The notes under the pieces are model-generated. The model did no database searches, had not been told where the DNA came from, and worked only from the letters and a program-made list of their open reading frames with translations. A program made the translations under genes and the position numbers. From NCBI RefSeq assembly GCF_021887715.1, contig NZ_JAIQXX010000012.1:20084-84083 (forward strand): DNA of 64,000 bases. The letters run 5' to 3'. Source of the stretch: Winogradskyella immobilis (lineage in GTDB: Bacteria > Bacteroidota > Bacteroidia > Flavobacteriales > Flavobacteriaceae). Below, piece by piece: positions 8,456 through 17,795 of the stretch. Positions within the stretch are counted from its first letter, which is position 1. The number at the start of each line of letters is the position of its first letter.

Positions 8456-9850
8456 TTATTGACCTCTATAGTACAATACTGTACTTAACGTTTTTAGAAT
8501 AATATTAGCATCTAAAAAAAAACTTCGGTGCTTTATATAGTATAGATCGTATTGTAATTTAGTTAAGCTGTCTTCTACAGAAGCCCCATATCTTGTATTT
8601 ACTTGTGCCCAACCTGTAAGCCCTGGTTTTATGATATGTCGCGTTTCGTAAAATGGAATTGAACGTGACAACTCAGCTACAAAAAATGGACGCTCAGGTC
8701 TTGGTCCAATTATACTCATATGTCCCATTAACACATTAAAGAATTGTGGAATTTCATCAATACGAGAACGTCTTAAAAACTTACCAAATTTAGTAACTCT
8801 TGAATCGTTTTTTTGAGCCCATTGTGCTCTATTACTTTCTGCATCTACTACCATTGTCCTAAACTTGTATATGGTAAACAAGGTACTATTTTGCCCAATA
8901 CGTTCTTGTATATAAAATAAAGGTCCTTTATTAGAAATTAGGTTGCCAATAAAAATTAGAGGCAGAATAGCTAACCCAAATACAATTCCGATTAGAGAAA
9001 CAATAATATCGAACATACGGTGAAAAAAACGATAAAGTTGGTTTTCATTATTTCTACTAAATGGGAAATACTTGTAAAAATCTTTTCCTACAAATTGAAT
9101 CGGGACCTTATTAGTAACCTCTTCATAAACCTGTGTATATTCTCTTATTTTAAAACCACGTTCTAACAACAACATCAATTCATGATACAAGTCTGCTGTA
9201 ATATGCTCTACATTAGTCGTTGCTACTAAAATTTCAGAAATATGTTCTTCTAAAATAATTGTAGCTAAATGTTGTGGCTGATATTCTTTGAGACCTTTAT
9301 AAGTGATAGAATCTTCAGATGTTAATTCGCTATTAATAAAACCTACAAATTTATAATTAGGATCCGCTGAAGATAATGTATTTACAACCTTTTCTATATT
9401 AGATAGTTCACCTACAACGAGTACATTTTTATAAAAACGAGGGGATTCAATTAATGTGTTATATACAACTCGCCAAATAAAAACAAAACCAACCAGTGCT
9501 ATAAAAAAATATACGATCTGCAAACGTGCTTCTGGTAAAAAAGGGGTTACAAAAGGGGTCAATAAATAGAATAATAATACCGTTGACATGCAGAGCACAA
9601 TATTTCTAAAACTAATATCTAAGCGACTGGATTGCTGTAAATCATATAGTTCAAAAATAGTCCCAAATATAGAAATGTATATTGCAAGTACTGCTAAAGG
9701 TGTGGCGTTAGCCATACTAATTGTAAGATAATCAAATTCAAAATATCGGCATAGAATAAAAATGCCTAAAAAAGTCATCAAAATATCTATAATACGTAAT
9801 AGGATTTTACGTTCAGATATTTCAAAATGAATTCCGTTTTTTTTTGTCAT
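8456..9850 (-). CDS. polyprenyl glycosylphosphotransferase (priming sugar transferase, WcaJ/WbaP-like)
   Basis: Transfers the first sugar-1-phosphate to undecaprenyl phosphate and so starts each repeat unit of the polysaccharide made by this locus. Domains over 464 residues: four N-terminal membrane helices (about 15-125), a Rossmann-like CoA-binding region (about 140-250), a fifth membrane helix, and the C-terminal bacterial sugar transferase domain. The latter shows KFRTMVVDAE, the RSRIDEIPQFFNVL segment, SIIGPRPERP and KPGLTGWAQVN. It is the last minus-strand gene of the locus, after a 176-bp gap with an inverted repeat, so it may have its own transcription. Confidence 0.93.
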   Translation of the reverse strand: MTKKNGIHFEISERKILLRIIDILMTFLGIFILCRYFEFDYLTISMANATPLAVLAIYISIFGTIFELYDLQQSSRLDISFRNIVLCMSTVLLFYLLTPFVTPFLPEARLQIVYFFIALVGFVFIWRVVYNTLIESPRFYKNVLVVGELSNIEKVVNTLSSADPNYKFVGFINSELTSEDSITYKGLKEYQPQHLATIILEEHISEILVATTNVEHITADLYHELMLLLERGFKIREYTQVYEEVTNKVPIQFVGKDFYKYFPFSRNNENQLYRFFHRMFDIIVSLIGIVFGLAILPLIFIGNLISNKGPLFYIQERIGQNSTLFTIYKFRTMVVDAESNRAQWAQKNDSRVTKFGKFLRRSRIDEIPQFFNVLMGHMSIIGPRPERPFFVAELSRSIPFYETRHIIKPGLTGWAQVNTRYGASVEDSLTKLQYDLYYIKHRSFFLDANIILKTLSTVLYYRGQ

Positions 9851-9966
9851 TACTTCAGATTAATAGCAGGGTAAATATAAGTCTCTTTTAAGACATAGAA
9901 AAACATAGAGGTCAGTAGTTGGTTACCTATTCTATATAATAGAACAATCTATATTTACATCTGGTT

Positions 9967-10015
9967 GAGCGCAGTCGAAACTTCATTTTATGTTGAATAG
10001 TTCTCGACTGCGCTC
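9967..10015. repeat. inverted repeat of the dispersed GAGCGCAGTCGA element
   Basis: GAGCGCAGTCGA at 9967-9978 and its exact reverse complement TCGACTGCGCTC at 10004-10015 form a 12-bp stem with a 25-nt loop. The same core occurs singly at 55016-55029. It is more GC-rich than its surroundings and lacks a T tract, so it reads as a REP-like dispersed repeat lying between two genes of the locus rather than as a standard terminator. Confidence 0.75.
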
Positions 10016-10026
10016 GAACAGCCATA

Positions 10027-11037
10027 TTAACGCAATACGTTATTCCATTGTTGTTTCACAACAGACCAGGCAAAGGTTTCTGCTTTTCTACGTCCATTTG
10101 TAATTAAAGTATCTCGCACTGTTTTTTCTTTATAAATCTTAACTATAGCTTCTACCATCGCATCAACATTGCTCTTTTCAACTAATAGCCCTTCTTTTTC
10201 ATTCTCAATTAAAAATGGCATACCACCAACATTAGTAGATACAATCGGTAATCCAAGTGCCATTGCTTCAATAAGACTTACTGGGGCATTATCGAAATTT
10301 GTGGTATTGATAAATATGTTACTGTTCTTAGATTTTTCGACCCATTCTGTCTTTGAAAGCTTTCCTGTAAACTCAACATCTACATTCAACGCTTTAGCCA
10401 GTGCTTTTACTTCTTTTAAACTACCATCACTATCAGGACCTATCATACAAAGTTCAGCAGCATATCCCATATCCATCAATTTCCGCTGCACCTTCACCGC
10501 CATTTGGGGGTTGTAAATTTTAGAAAACGAACGTACCCAAAGTAAACGTATGGAATTAAAATTTTTTGAGATTACAGGATAATTTTTTAACTCTATGGTG
10601 TTTGAGATGTATTTCATATCCAAATAGCCTTGTGCTTCAAACTCCTTTTTTAAATATACCGATGGGCTTATATTTTGAGCGGCATTATTAAAAATAAAAC
10701 CGCTAAATCTAGGATTATTTTTTAAGCGTTGTGGCAGATTGCCTCCATTTAAAGAGGTGAAATAGGGCAAACGCAGTAGACGACACAGCTGGCTACAAAA
10801 CAAGGCATAATAAAAATTTTGTGTACTATAAGTATCGATAATCACTATATCGGCCCAGCGCTTAAACCTTATACATGCCAATAACATATCTAGCAACCTC
10901 AACACTTTGTTTACGTATTTTGATGCGTAGCGCAACTGATACCCCTCAGATTCTAACAAACGCCCTAAGCTTTGTATGGAAGAGGTGTTATTTTTTTTAG
11001 TGCTTAAGTTGTTTCCTATGTATAGGAGGTTTTTCAT
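10027..11037 (-). CDS. glycosyltransferase family 4
   Basis: A 336-residue retaining GT-B enzyme that probably adds one sugar of the repeat unit at the cytoplasmic face. The C-terminal nucleotide-sugar half is clear: IRLLWVRSFSKIYNPQMAV, a GKLSKTEW segment, and the E-x7-E region SLIEAMALGLPIVSTNVGG. The N-terminal half (MKNLLYIGNN) is less conserved, as usual for acceptor domains. The gene overlaps the O-antigen polymerase gene by 41 bp, so it is in the same transcript. Donor and acceptor are not predictable. Confidence 0.9.
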   Translation of the reverse strand: MKNLLYIGNNLSTKKNNTSSIQSLGRLLESEGYQLRYASKYVNKVLRLLDMLLACIRFKRWADIVIIDTYSTQNFYYALFCSQLCRLLRLPYFTSLNGGNLPQRLKNNPRFSGFIFNNAAQNISPSVYLKKEFEAQGYLDMKYISNTIELKNYPVISKNFNSIRLLWVRSFSKIYNPQMAVKVQRKLMDMGYAAELCMIGPDSDGSLKEVKALAKALNVDVEFTGKLSKTEWVEKSKNSNIFINTTNFDNAPVSLIEAMALGLPIVSTNVGGMPFLIENEKEGLLVEKSNVDAMVEAIVKIYKEKTVRDTLITNGRRKAETFAWSVVKQQWNNVLR

Positions 11038-12370
11038 AGGTGACGTTTAATAAACAAAGTGCATATATAAATGATGGAGCTGCTATTCTTAAACCAGAAT
11101 GATTAATGGTTGCAAACCAAAAACAAAAAAAGGATAAGAAATAAATGTTTTTTTTATTTTTTAGATAAATAGATAACGGTTTAATTATTAATATCATAAG
11201 TATAATTATCCCTAAAAACCCATGTTCGGATAATAAACGACCGATTTCATTATGGGAAGGCAAATGTCCCACGCCGGCTTCAACTCTCCTATCTTTAACA
11301 CGACTAGCACCTATACCAAGGAATGGGCTACTTAAAAAACCCTCAATTTCTTCTTTGAATAAATCAACTCTGCCTGTTGTTATATCTTTCTTTTCTACAC
11401 CCCTTGCGTTTTGATTAGCATACCGTTTATCTATTAAACCATTTGTTTCGTTAGAACTTACAGTCCATGTTCCCATTATAATTAATATCATAGATATAAA
11501 AGACACCGTCATTTTGATTCTTTTGCGAGATCTAGATCGCATATATAATACGCCTAAAAAAACAGTTACTATTATTATTGATGCAACTACACCTCCTCTA
11601 CTAAAAGTAACTATAGCCCTATATGACATAGCACCTAAAACAATTAAGTTAATGATTTTTAAAAATAACGTTGGCGAATTTAAAAAAAACCTAACTACAA
11701 TAATAAATATTCCTAAACCTAGAATAGTAGCGACTTGATTTGGGCCAAAGCCACCTGAGGCGGCAAGATTTGATGCTGTACCAGACAAAGTTGCTTTTAT
11801 GCTTGGGTTATATAAAAACAAGTAAGTCGTTGTTGAGATTATTGGCAAAACCATATAGGCTAATACCCTATTCAAATCTTTAAATGTCACTTTTCTATCA
11901 TAGCAAAATAACGCTGCTATGCCTAAACAAACTGGACCGCTTAATACAAAAGCAATATTAGTTCGAAATCTTGCATCAAAAGTTAAGGTCACAGAGGCCA
12001 CAAGAATTGAAGGTACTAATAAAATTAAGTATATAAAAAAAGGATACCCTTTTCCTGATAGGCCTTTATAGAACATGCCCATTAAAACAAATAAAATCAC
12101 TAAATATTTTGAAGCTTCATAAGCTATTCCTCCTTTGGTCATACGAAATAATATTTCTGCCCCGGCAAAATAAGCACACCCCAACAATACATTAATAGTT
12201 ACCTTAGAAGGTGGGGATAATACAATCTTGATCAAGAAATATCCCATTATGATTAAGAAGAATACTTTTGAAAAAGGTTTAAACATAAAAAACAAAATAC
12301 CCATTCCTATATGCAATAACACAAGTTGGAGGAAAGGATCTGCTTCTCTTATACGTCTTTTAATTGACAC
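10997..12370 (-). CDS. O-antigen polymerase/ligase family membrane protein (Wzy/WaaL-like)
   Basis: 457 residues with about 11-12 membrane helices and one large periplasmic loop, the layout of Wzy polymerases and WaaL/PglL ligases. In the loop, TTGRVDLFKEEIEGFLSSP, FLGIGASRV and SHNEIGRLLSEHGFLG give the usual pattern (arginine, G-x-G, H-N, E-x-G-x-G). It would polymerise lipid-linked repeat units or ligate the finished chain. It overlaps both neighbours (41 bp and 11 bp). It is the only polymerase candidate in the window, which makes the polymerase reading more likely than the ligase one. Confidence 0.85.
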   Translation of the reverse strand: MSIKRRIREADPFLQLVLLHIGMGILFFMFKPFSKVFFLIIMGYFLIKIVLSPPSKVTINVLLGCAYFAGAEILFRMTKGGIAYEASKYLVILFVLMGMFYKGLSGKGYPFFIYLILLVPSILVASVTLTFDARFRTNIAFVLSGPVCLGIAALFCYDRKVTFKDLNRVLAYMVLPIISTTTYLFLYNPSIKATLSGTASNLAASGGFGPNQVATILGLGIFIIVVRFFLNSPTLFLKIINLIVLGAMSYRAIVTFSRGGVVASIIIVTVFLGVLYMRSRSRKRIKMTVSFISMILIIMGTWTVSSNETNGLIDKRYANQNARGVEKKDITTGRVDLFKEEIEGFLSSPFLGIGASRVKDRRVEAGVGHLPSHNEIGRLLSEHGFLGIIILMILIIKPLSIYLKNKKNIYFLSFFCFWFATINHSGLRIAAPSFIYALCLLNVTYEKPPIHRKQLKH

Positions 12371-13502
12371 TTTTAAGGTTTAGTATTATGTTCATAATCC
12401 GGTTATTATAATGTTCATAGCTAAAGGGTTCAACAAATGTAGTTCTTTCTTTCAATAACAATTGATAGTCTACACTTGCTAGCTCAAGTATTTCATTGAG
12501 TTGTCTTGTTACACCTTCACTAGTAACAGGAGTCACTATAAATCCATTGAATTTGTGTTTCACATATTGAGAAATCGCAGATACATCTGATACTATTGGA
12601 ATACATCCAAAATTATAAGCTTCTGCAATCACTTTTGGAAAGCCTTCAGAAGCTGTTGTTGGCATTAGAAAAAAGTGCGATTTTTTATAGATCTCAAAGA
12701 CTTTATGACGCGATAAAAAACCATGAAATTGAATATCAACTTTTGTTTCCTTTGCCATATTGATAAACGCTTCCTTTTCAGCTCCATCACCAACTAGATG
12801 AATGGTTCCTATTCGTTTTTGTACTTCAGAAGATAATCCAATAACTCCTTTAATTATTCGCTCTACTCCTTTTGGACGTTCCAAGCGACCAACATAACAA
12901 AAATTGAATTTATCCTTAATTGTCTTAGTTACTATAATACTTGTTCCAGATTTTATATCTGCTTGAGTTAAACAAGGGTTTTCAAAAGTAATACAGTGGT
13001 CTGCTTGGTTTGGCCAATTGCCATTTATAGTAACTTTACGTTTTTGCCTATTAAGCATTGTTCTTTGAAGTCGATAACCCAAAGGTGGATTCTCTTGATT
13101 CCAATTTCCAGCATATTTATACCAGCCCTTATTTTTTACAAATAGAGTTAAATAAGGTATTAAAAAAACACCTATTCCTGTTGGTGTTCGAAGCTGAAAA
13201 TAATCTACTTTTCGCAGTGTCTTGTTCACCACAGAAATAACTTTTGGTGCATTCCATACTGTACTTAACTTGGCACCAAATGTTTGCCCACCTAAAGCAG
13301 GCAACTCAATAAATTTAATCTTAGAAGACCTATAAGGCAGGGCGCTTGGTGGTGCTTCGCCTTTATGTAACATGGCTACATGGTAAATTTCGTCAAAAAC
13401 AGAGGTTAAGTGATTAATTTCTCCAACAGTTGGTCCCCAACCTACAATATACCCTTCATGGGTTTTATAATGTTCTGTATGTGAAATTATACAAAGCTTC
13501 AT
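12360..13502 (-). CDS. glycosyltransferase family 4
   Basis: A 380-residue GT-B enzyme. Seen: NFCYVGRLERPKGVERIIKG at the start of the C-terminal domain, VDIQFHGFLSRHKVFEIY, and EGFPKVIAEAYNFGCIPIV as the E-x7-E donor site. The N-terminal domain (MKLCIISHTEHYKTHEGYI) lacks a signal peptide. The last 11 bp overlap the polymerase gene and the start overlaps the next GT4 by 4 bp (ATGA), so it is translationally coupled. The sugar is unknown. Confidence 0.88.
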   Translation of the reverse strand: MKLCIISHTEHYKTHEGYIVGWGPTVGEINHLTSVFDEIYHVAMLHKGEAPPSALPYRSSKIKFIELPALGGQTFGAKLSTVWNAPKVISVVNKTLRKVDYFQLRTPTGIGVFLIPYLTLFVKNKGWYKYAGNWNQENPPLGYRLQRTMLNRQKRKVTINGNWPNQADHCITFENPCLTQADIKSGTSIIVTKTIKDKFNFCYVGRLERPKGVERIIKGVIGLSSEVQKRIGTIHLVGDGAEKEAFINMAKETKVDIQFHGFLSRHKVFEIYKKSHFFLMPTTASEGFPKVIAEAYNFGCIPIVSDVSAISQYVKHKFNGFIVTPVTSEGVTRQLNEILELASVDYQLLLKERTTFVEPFSYEHYNNRIMNIILNLKSVN

Positions 13503-14605
13503 GATTCAATAACTTTTATATACTTCACTATAATTTGCTCCCAAGTATGCTTTAAAGCCCATTGCTTGGACATTTCGCTAAACGTCTGTGTATTCTGTCT
13601 AATTTCTTTAACTGCAGAAATAAATGCTTCAGAAACTGAATGGTTAACTAAGATTCCGGATTTATAATTATCGATGGCATCTTCAATTCCGCAACCTAAT
13701 GCACCAATTGTTGGTAACCCAAAATAGTTTGCTTCAATTAAAGCAATTCCGAAGCCTTCTACATCTCCTGTTTTAGTTTCGCTACTTAACATTACAAAAA
13801 TATCAGACGCCTTATAAAACTGTTCAAGTTCGCCATGTGTTGCTCTACCATGAAACGTAATACTATCCTCAACAGCTAATACAGTGGCAATGGCTAAGAA
13901 GTCTTCCTTTTGAGTTGGAAAACCAACACAATGGTAATGCGCATCAGGAAACTGTTTTTTTAATTCGGATAAGTGCTTAATAACATTAAGCTGTCCTTTT
14001 CGATCCGTAACATTCCCTACGGTTAGAAGACTCGGATTCCCTTCTAATCTCAGCACTTTATCAAAATTTAAACTCCATTTAGAATTATCAAAACCATTTG
14101 GGATAACTGTTATGTTTTTAAGATTAAGATGAGACACTAGCTGCTTCGTATAATGAGATACAGCTATGATTTTATGATATCTTTTTAGTGAGAAATTTAT
14201 CGATTTATTCAAGACGCTGTCTGTAAAATTAACTTCACTTCCATGAATTATTGCTAGAAATCGCTTTCTAAAAAAAAACGTTGCTATCGCTCCTAACCAC
14301 AAAGGAAATTTACCAGAAACAATCACTAAATCATTTTTCCTTATAAGATTAAAAAAAAATAAAATACGCTTAAAGTACATTAAAACTCGAAGCTTCTTAA
14401 GCTGAACTCTAAATACCTTAAAATTTAAATCGGTGTCAAAGTTTCGTTCTTCTTCAGAAATGTCTCGCTGATCTGCAATAACAGTTACTTCAAAATTATT
14501 ATTCTGAAGTTGTTTCGCTAAATTATAAGCATGATTACCTATACCTCCTGGTAATGGTGGGAATTCAGACACTAACAAAAGAATGTTTTTAACTTGCTTT
14601 ATCAA
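13499..14605 (-). CDS. glycosyltransferase family 4
   Basis: A 368-residue GT-B enzyme. The N-terminus LLLVSEFPPLPGGIGNHAYN is the classic glycine-rich acceptor-domain loop of GT4; the C-terminal domain has SLLTVGNVTDRKGQ and EGFGIALIEANYFGLP with a following GCGIEDAI. The PPLPGGIG opening resembles mannosyl/PimB-like GT4 enzymes, but the donor cannot be assigned. Overlaps its downstream neighbour by 4 bp and abuts the GT2 upstream without a gap. Confidence 0.9.
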   Translation of the reverse strand: MIKQVKNILLLVSEFPPLPGGIGNHAYNLAKQLQNNNFEVTVIADQRDISEEERNFDTDLNFKVFRVQLKKLRVLMYFKRILFFFNLIRKNDLVIVSGKFPLWLGAIATFFFRKRFLAIIHGSEVNFTDSVLNKSINFSLKRYHKIIAVSHYTKQLVSHLNLKNITVIPNGFDNSKWSLNFDKVLRLEGNPSLLTVGNVTDRKGQLNVIKHLSELKKQFPDAHYHCVGFPTQKEDFLAIATVLAVEDSITFHGRATHGELEQFYKASDIFVMLSSETKTGDVEGFGIALIEANYFGLPTIGALGCGIEDAIDNYKSGILVNHSVSEAFISAVKEIRQNTQTFSEMSKQWALKHTWEQIIVKYIKVIES

Positions 14606-15931
14606 TTAATTTAGTCTTTCAATTAATTCACCTTCTCTTAGCTTTATATTTGACATTCGCCAAGATTTTAAAACTTGTACTATAACTATAGGCAATATAA
14701 GGATTGATACTAATGCTCCAATTATAAGCATCGCCTTATTTTTTTTAAACTGGTAAGGCATTATAGACAATGGCACTGTTCTCATTAATGCATACTTCGC
14801 GGCTTTGTTACCAAAATATTTTCTAAAGAAATAAAGCACACTAGGAATTGGTCTCGGTGCGAACCATTTTTTAGTTCGAAATGCATCCCAACTTCCCATT
14901 TCACGTAAACCACCAACGTCTGCCTTTACATCTATACATGAAGCTTCTGGATTAGAAATACTTTTAAACCCATTTAAATAAGCTCTTAAACCAAATTCGC
15001 CATCTCCCATTCGTTGTTTTTCAAATTGCCTATCAAATAAACCAATCTCTTTGAATACACTTTTGTAAAGCATTGCATTTCCAGTTGCAAATTGTGAAGC
15101 CATCATAAAAAACGAACGTGCTTTTGGTAGATTTTGCCCTTCAGGATAGAATACACCCGCAGAAATATCTGCTTTAAAAAAGTCGATACACTTAAGGTGT
15201 TTTGAAATCCAATCACTTTCAATTCTTACATCATCCTCAGATAGCGCTATAAATTTGCCAGATGCATTTCTAATTGCGGTATTTCTAGCTAGCCAAAGTG
15301 CTTTTTCCGCCTGCTTAATAACGTTTATGTTTAGTTTAAATTCGTCGTAAAAACCGCTATTAAAAGGTTCGGATTGATCTACTACAATAATTTCAAAATT
15401 CGTATAATCTTGCTTTTCAAAGTCCTTTAAAACATCTTTTAAGTAGTGATAACGATTAAGTGTTGGAATAACCACACTTACTTTAGGGCTTTCTGCAATT
15501 AACTGCGATTGAAATTGTTCCCAACCATCATGCACAATAGTATCTTCTATATAACGAAAGCGATTAGTAGATCTTGTTATAAACCAATTACGAAATTCTT
15601 TAAAAGGTTTTTTAAAACTGAAAATTCTAATTAACAACACATAAAAGACCCAAACCGAACTAAAATTTTTTCTTATAAAAACATATTCATCGTGCAAAGG
15701 AATTGGAGAAATAGTTTGAATTGTATTCGCATCAGAAATATAACCTTTATGTATAGCTTGCCATGCTAGATCATAGCTCTTTGCTATTTCACTTTTGTAT
15801 GTTGCATCTCCTTGAAGATGTTCTAAAACAGATTTCGGAATAGATTCTATTATAGGAAAAACATAGCCTTTACTATTTCTTGATAAGGAAAAATAACTCG
15901 TTGGCTGTAAATATTTTAAAAATGTAAACAC
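14606..15931 (-). CDS. glycosyltransferase family 2 with long N-terminal extension
   Basis: 441 residues. The GT-A core begins only near residue 145 (VSVVIPTLNRYHYLKDVL) and continues with SEDDVRIESDWI (DDx metal-binding motif) and RMGDGEFGLRAYLNG. It is preceded by about 140 residues of unassigned sequence and followed by a C-terminal hydrophobic helix (ALVSILILPIVIVQVL) that would anchor it to the membrane. Inverting transfer of one sugar to the growing lipid-linked chain is expected. The stop is adjacent to the next gene's start (no gap), so it is in the same operon. Confidence 0.88.
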   Translation of the reverse strand: MFTFLKYLQPTSYFSLSRNSKGYVFPIIESIPKSVLEHLQGDATYKSEIAKSYDLAWQAIHKGYISDANTIQTISPIPLHDEYVFIRKNFSSVWVFYVLLIRIFSFKKPFKEFRNWFITRSTNRFRYIEDTIVHDGWEQFQSQLIAESPKVSVVIPTLNRYHYLKDVLKDFEKQDYTNFEIIVVDQSEPFNSGFYDEFKLNINVIKQAEKALWLARNTAIRNASGKFIALSEDDVRIESDWISKHLKCIDFFKADISAGVFYPEGQNLPKARSFFMMASQFATGNAMLYKSVFKEIGLFDRQFEKQRMGDGEFGLRAYLNGFKSISNPEASCIDVKADVGGLREMGSWDAFRTKKWFAPRPIPSVLYFFRKYFGNKAAKYALMRTVPLSIMPYQFKKNKAMLIIGALVSILILPIVIVQVLKSWRMSNIKLREGELIERLN

Positions 15932-15940
15932 GTGGCTATT

Positions 15941-16774
15941 TTAAAGTGTTTTAGGTAATGCCGCTTTCTGTTCTATACCTATTAGGTAGTCTGGATATGG
16001 CTTATCTTCTGGTAACAATAACAAGTGACATTTACCACGATCTTTAATTGTTGAAGCCGTTTTTAATTCCGTTCCAGTTTTTAAATACCATGCTCTATAT
16101 TTCGCCTTATCACACCAATCTAACATAAGTTGACCTGCTTTTTCCATACCAAGACCTTCTACATTATGCATTTCTATAAAAAAAGCACATTCGGTTTTAT
16201 TAGCTACTGTGTAAGCACCTTCCATTACCAATGTTTCTGCTCCTTCTACATCAATTTTTATAATATCTGGTTTTAAATCATAGAGCTTATATAAATAATC
16301 TAGCGTTACTGTACTAACCTCAGTAAAGCTATTTGTAGCAGCAGCAGATTTAGCGTGCGAAGCATACATACTACCTGCCGCACCAGATCCAATAGTGTAA
16401 AATTTCATATTACTGTTGTCATTATCGCTAACAAATCCAGAAAAATATTGAGCCTTAAGCCCTAAGTTATTTATAGTAAGGTTAAAATGTGCTTCGTTTA
16501 ACGCCTGAGGGTTGGGATCTACCAATATGTAGTCTCTTTGAGGGTTTTGAATCATAGCCAATAAAGCTGTATAACCAACATTACAACCAATATCAAAAAT
16601 AACATCGTTGTGTTTAGCTAAGTAAAAAAACCAAGTATCGTCTTGATCTACCGCTTCTCTAATAGTTCCTGGTGTTGCTTTAATTGAAACGCCACAAATA
16701 TTGGATACCACAAGTTTTCGCTCCTTGTTTTCGAGCTTATACTTTATTCCTGAAAGAAACTTTTTAATCTTCAT
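15941..16774 (-). CDS. FkbM family SAM-dependent methyltransferase
   Basis: 277 residues. The SAM site is IFDIGCNVGYTA (about 59-70), followed by YILVDPNPQALNEA and later IIKIDVEGAETLVMEG, the DVEG(A/W)E motif typical of FkbM O-methyltransferases. In polysaccharide loci these enzymes methylate sugar hydroxyls, giving O-methyl sugars. It overlaps the exostosin-like gene by 11 bp. The exact target position is unknown. Confidence 0.9.
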   Translation of the reverse strand: MKIKKFLSGIKYKLENKERKLVVSNICGVSIKATPGTIREAVDQDDTWFFYLAKHNDVIFDIGCNVGYTALLAMIQNPQRDYILVDPNPQALNEAHFNLTINNLGLKAQYFSGFVSDNDNSNMKFYTIGSGAAGSMYASHAKSAAATNSFTEVSTVTLDYLYKLYDLKPDIIKIDVEGAETLVMEGAYTVANKTECAFFIEMHNVEGLGMEKAGQLMLDWCDKAKYRAWYLKTGTELKTASTIKDRGKCHLLLLPEDKPYPDYLIGIEQKAALPKTL

Positions 16775-17783
16775 TAAAAAATGTATTAAAAAAAGGATAC
16801 AATTGTAATTGTTCTTCCCATAATTTTCTATTTGCTAAAAATAGATTATTTAAGGATGTATTATCATGCTTTTTATGAAACTTATAAACTTTTTCTGCAA
16901 CTAAATGTCGCTCATTATACGCGACCCAAACCACATGTTCTTTCCAATTAATTTTGCTTTCTAAAGGTAATAAACAATCTGTATTAACAAATACAGGAAT
17001 ACGCCCCATTGCTAATGTTTCATAAAATCGTGTCGAAAAATTTCCAGCACCTCTCATGCAAATAACATAATCTGAATCTTTAATATTGTTATAAAACTCT
17101 ATAGAGGTAGAAAGCCTATCTTTTTCTGATGCAACTCCTGCTCTATATGCTTTCCTTAAAATAAAATTACTGATAACTTTATCCGACTTTTGAAGATTGT
17201 TTAAAATTTTCCACCTAAAATAAGTTGTTGAAATCAGCTGTTCTGTATCACGTTTAGTATACCCAATGCTAGAAAGCATATTTTTTACTGCTGTTTTTAA
17301 AACTTCTTTAATACTATTCTTACCTAATTTAATTGCTTGTCCACAAAATCCAACTGTTGCTTTATTAGATGTCGCTTTTGGAATGGCATCCTGATTAGGG
17401 AAATATTTTAATATAGGGTCTTCTATGAAAACTGGAAGGCCTTTATGGTTTGAACTCTGTTTGGATTTCCCCCCATTAGAGCGAAACACATAACCACTAA
17501 ACGTCTTTGGTACTTTAACTCCAAAATCTCCAAAAACAAATGACACAATTGGGCGGTTATTAGGAAGGTTCTTATAATAATTTAGAACCTCTTGAATATT
17601 ATTGTGTGTATGATAATAATTCCAAGACATTGGCAATATAACACAATCGGCTTCATCTATATTTTCTGTGATAGATAAATTTTTCGCCCAATTATTCTCT
17701 TCCTTCATTAATGACTTTAATAAAGGAAAAATGTGCCATCTTGCAGAATTATCGTAAAGCGATTTTGGGTAATAAAATATCAT
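16764..17783 (-). CDS. exostosin-like glycosyltransferase (GT47-type)
   Basis: 339 residues without signal peptide. The C-terminal part reads DYVICMRGAGNFSTRFYE, then LAMGRIPVFVNTDCLLP and NWKEHVVWV, the pattern of the exostosin domain (C-RG-G-x5-RFYE, G-x-IPV), best known from eukaryotic heparan sulfate polymerases and from scattered bacterial surface-glycan loci. The N-terminal part (MIFYYPKSLYDNSARW) is unassigned. It would be a GT-B transferase; donor unknown. Operon member: overlaps the FkbM gene and lies 12 bp from the GT4 gene. Confidence 0.82.
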   Translation of the reverse strand: MIFYYPKSLYDNSARWHIFPLLKSLMKEENNWAKNLSITENIDEADCVILPMSWNYYHTHNNIQEVLNYYKNLPNNRPIVSFVFGDFGVKVPKTFSGYVFRSNGGKSKQSSNHKGLPVFIEDPILKYFPNQDAIPKATSNKATVGFCGQAIKLGKNSIKEVLKTAVKNMLSSIGYTKRDTEQLISTTYFRWKILNNLQKSDKVISNFILRKAYRAGVASEKDRLSTSIEFYNNIKDSDYVICMRGAGNFSTRFYETLAMGRIPVFVNTDCLLPLESKINWKEHVVWVAYNERHLVAEKVYKFHKKHDNTSLNNLFLANRKLWEEQLQLYPFFNTFFNED

Positions 17784-17795
17784 CTCTTATGTTAA

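Noticed and set aside
9967..10015. Inverted repeat as an intrinsic terminator of the glycosyltransferase operon
   Set aside because: Loop of 25 nt and no T tract on either strand; the core motif recurs elsewhere, so a dispersed repeat is the better reading.
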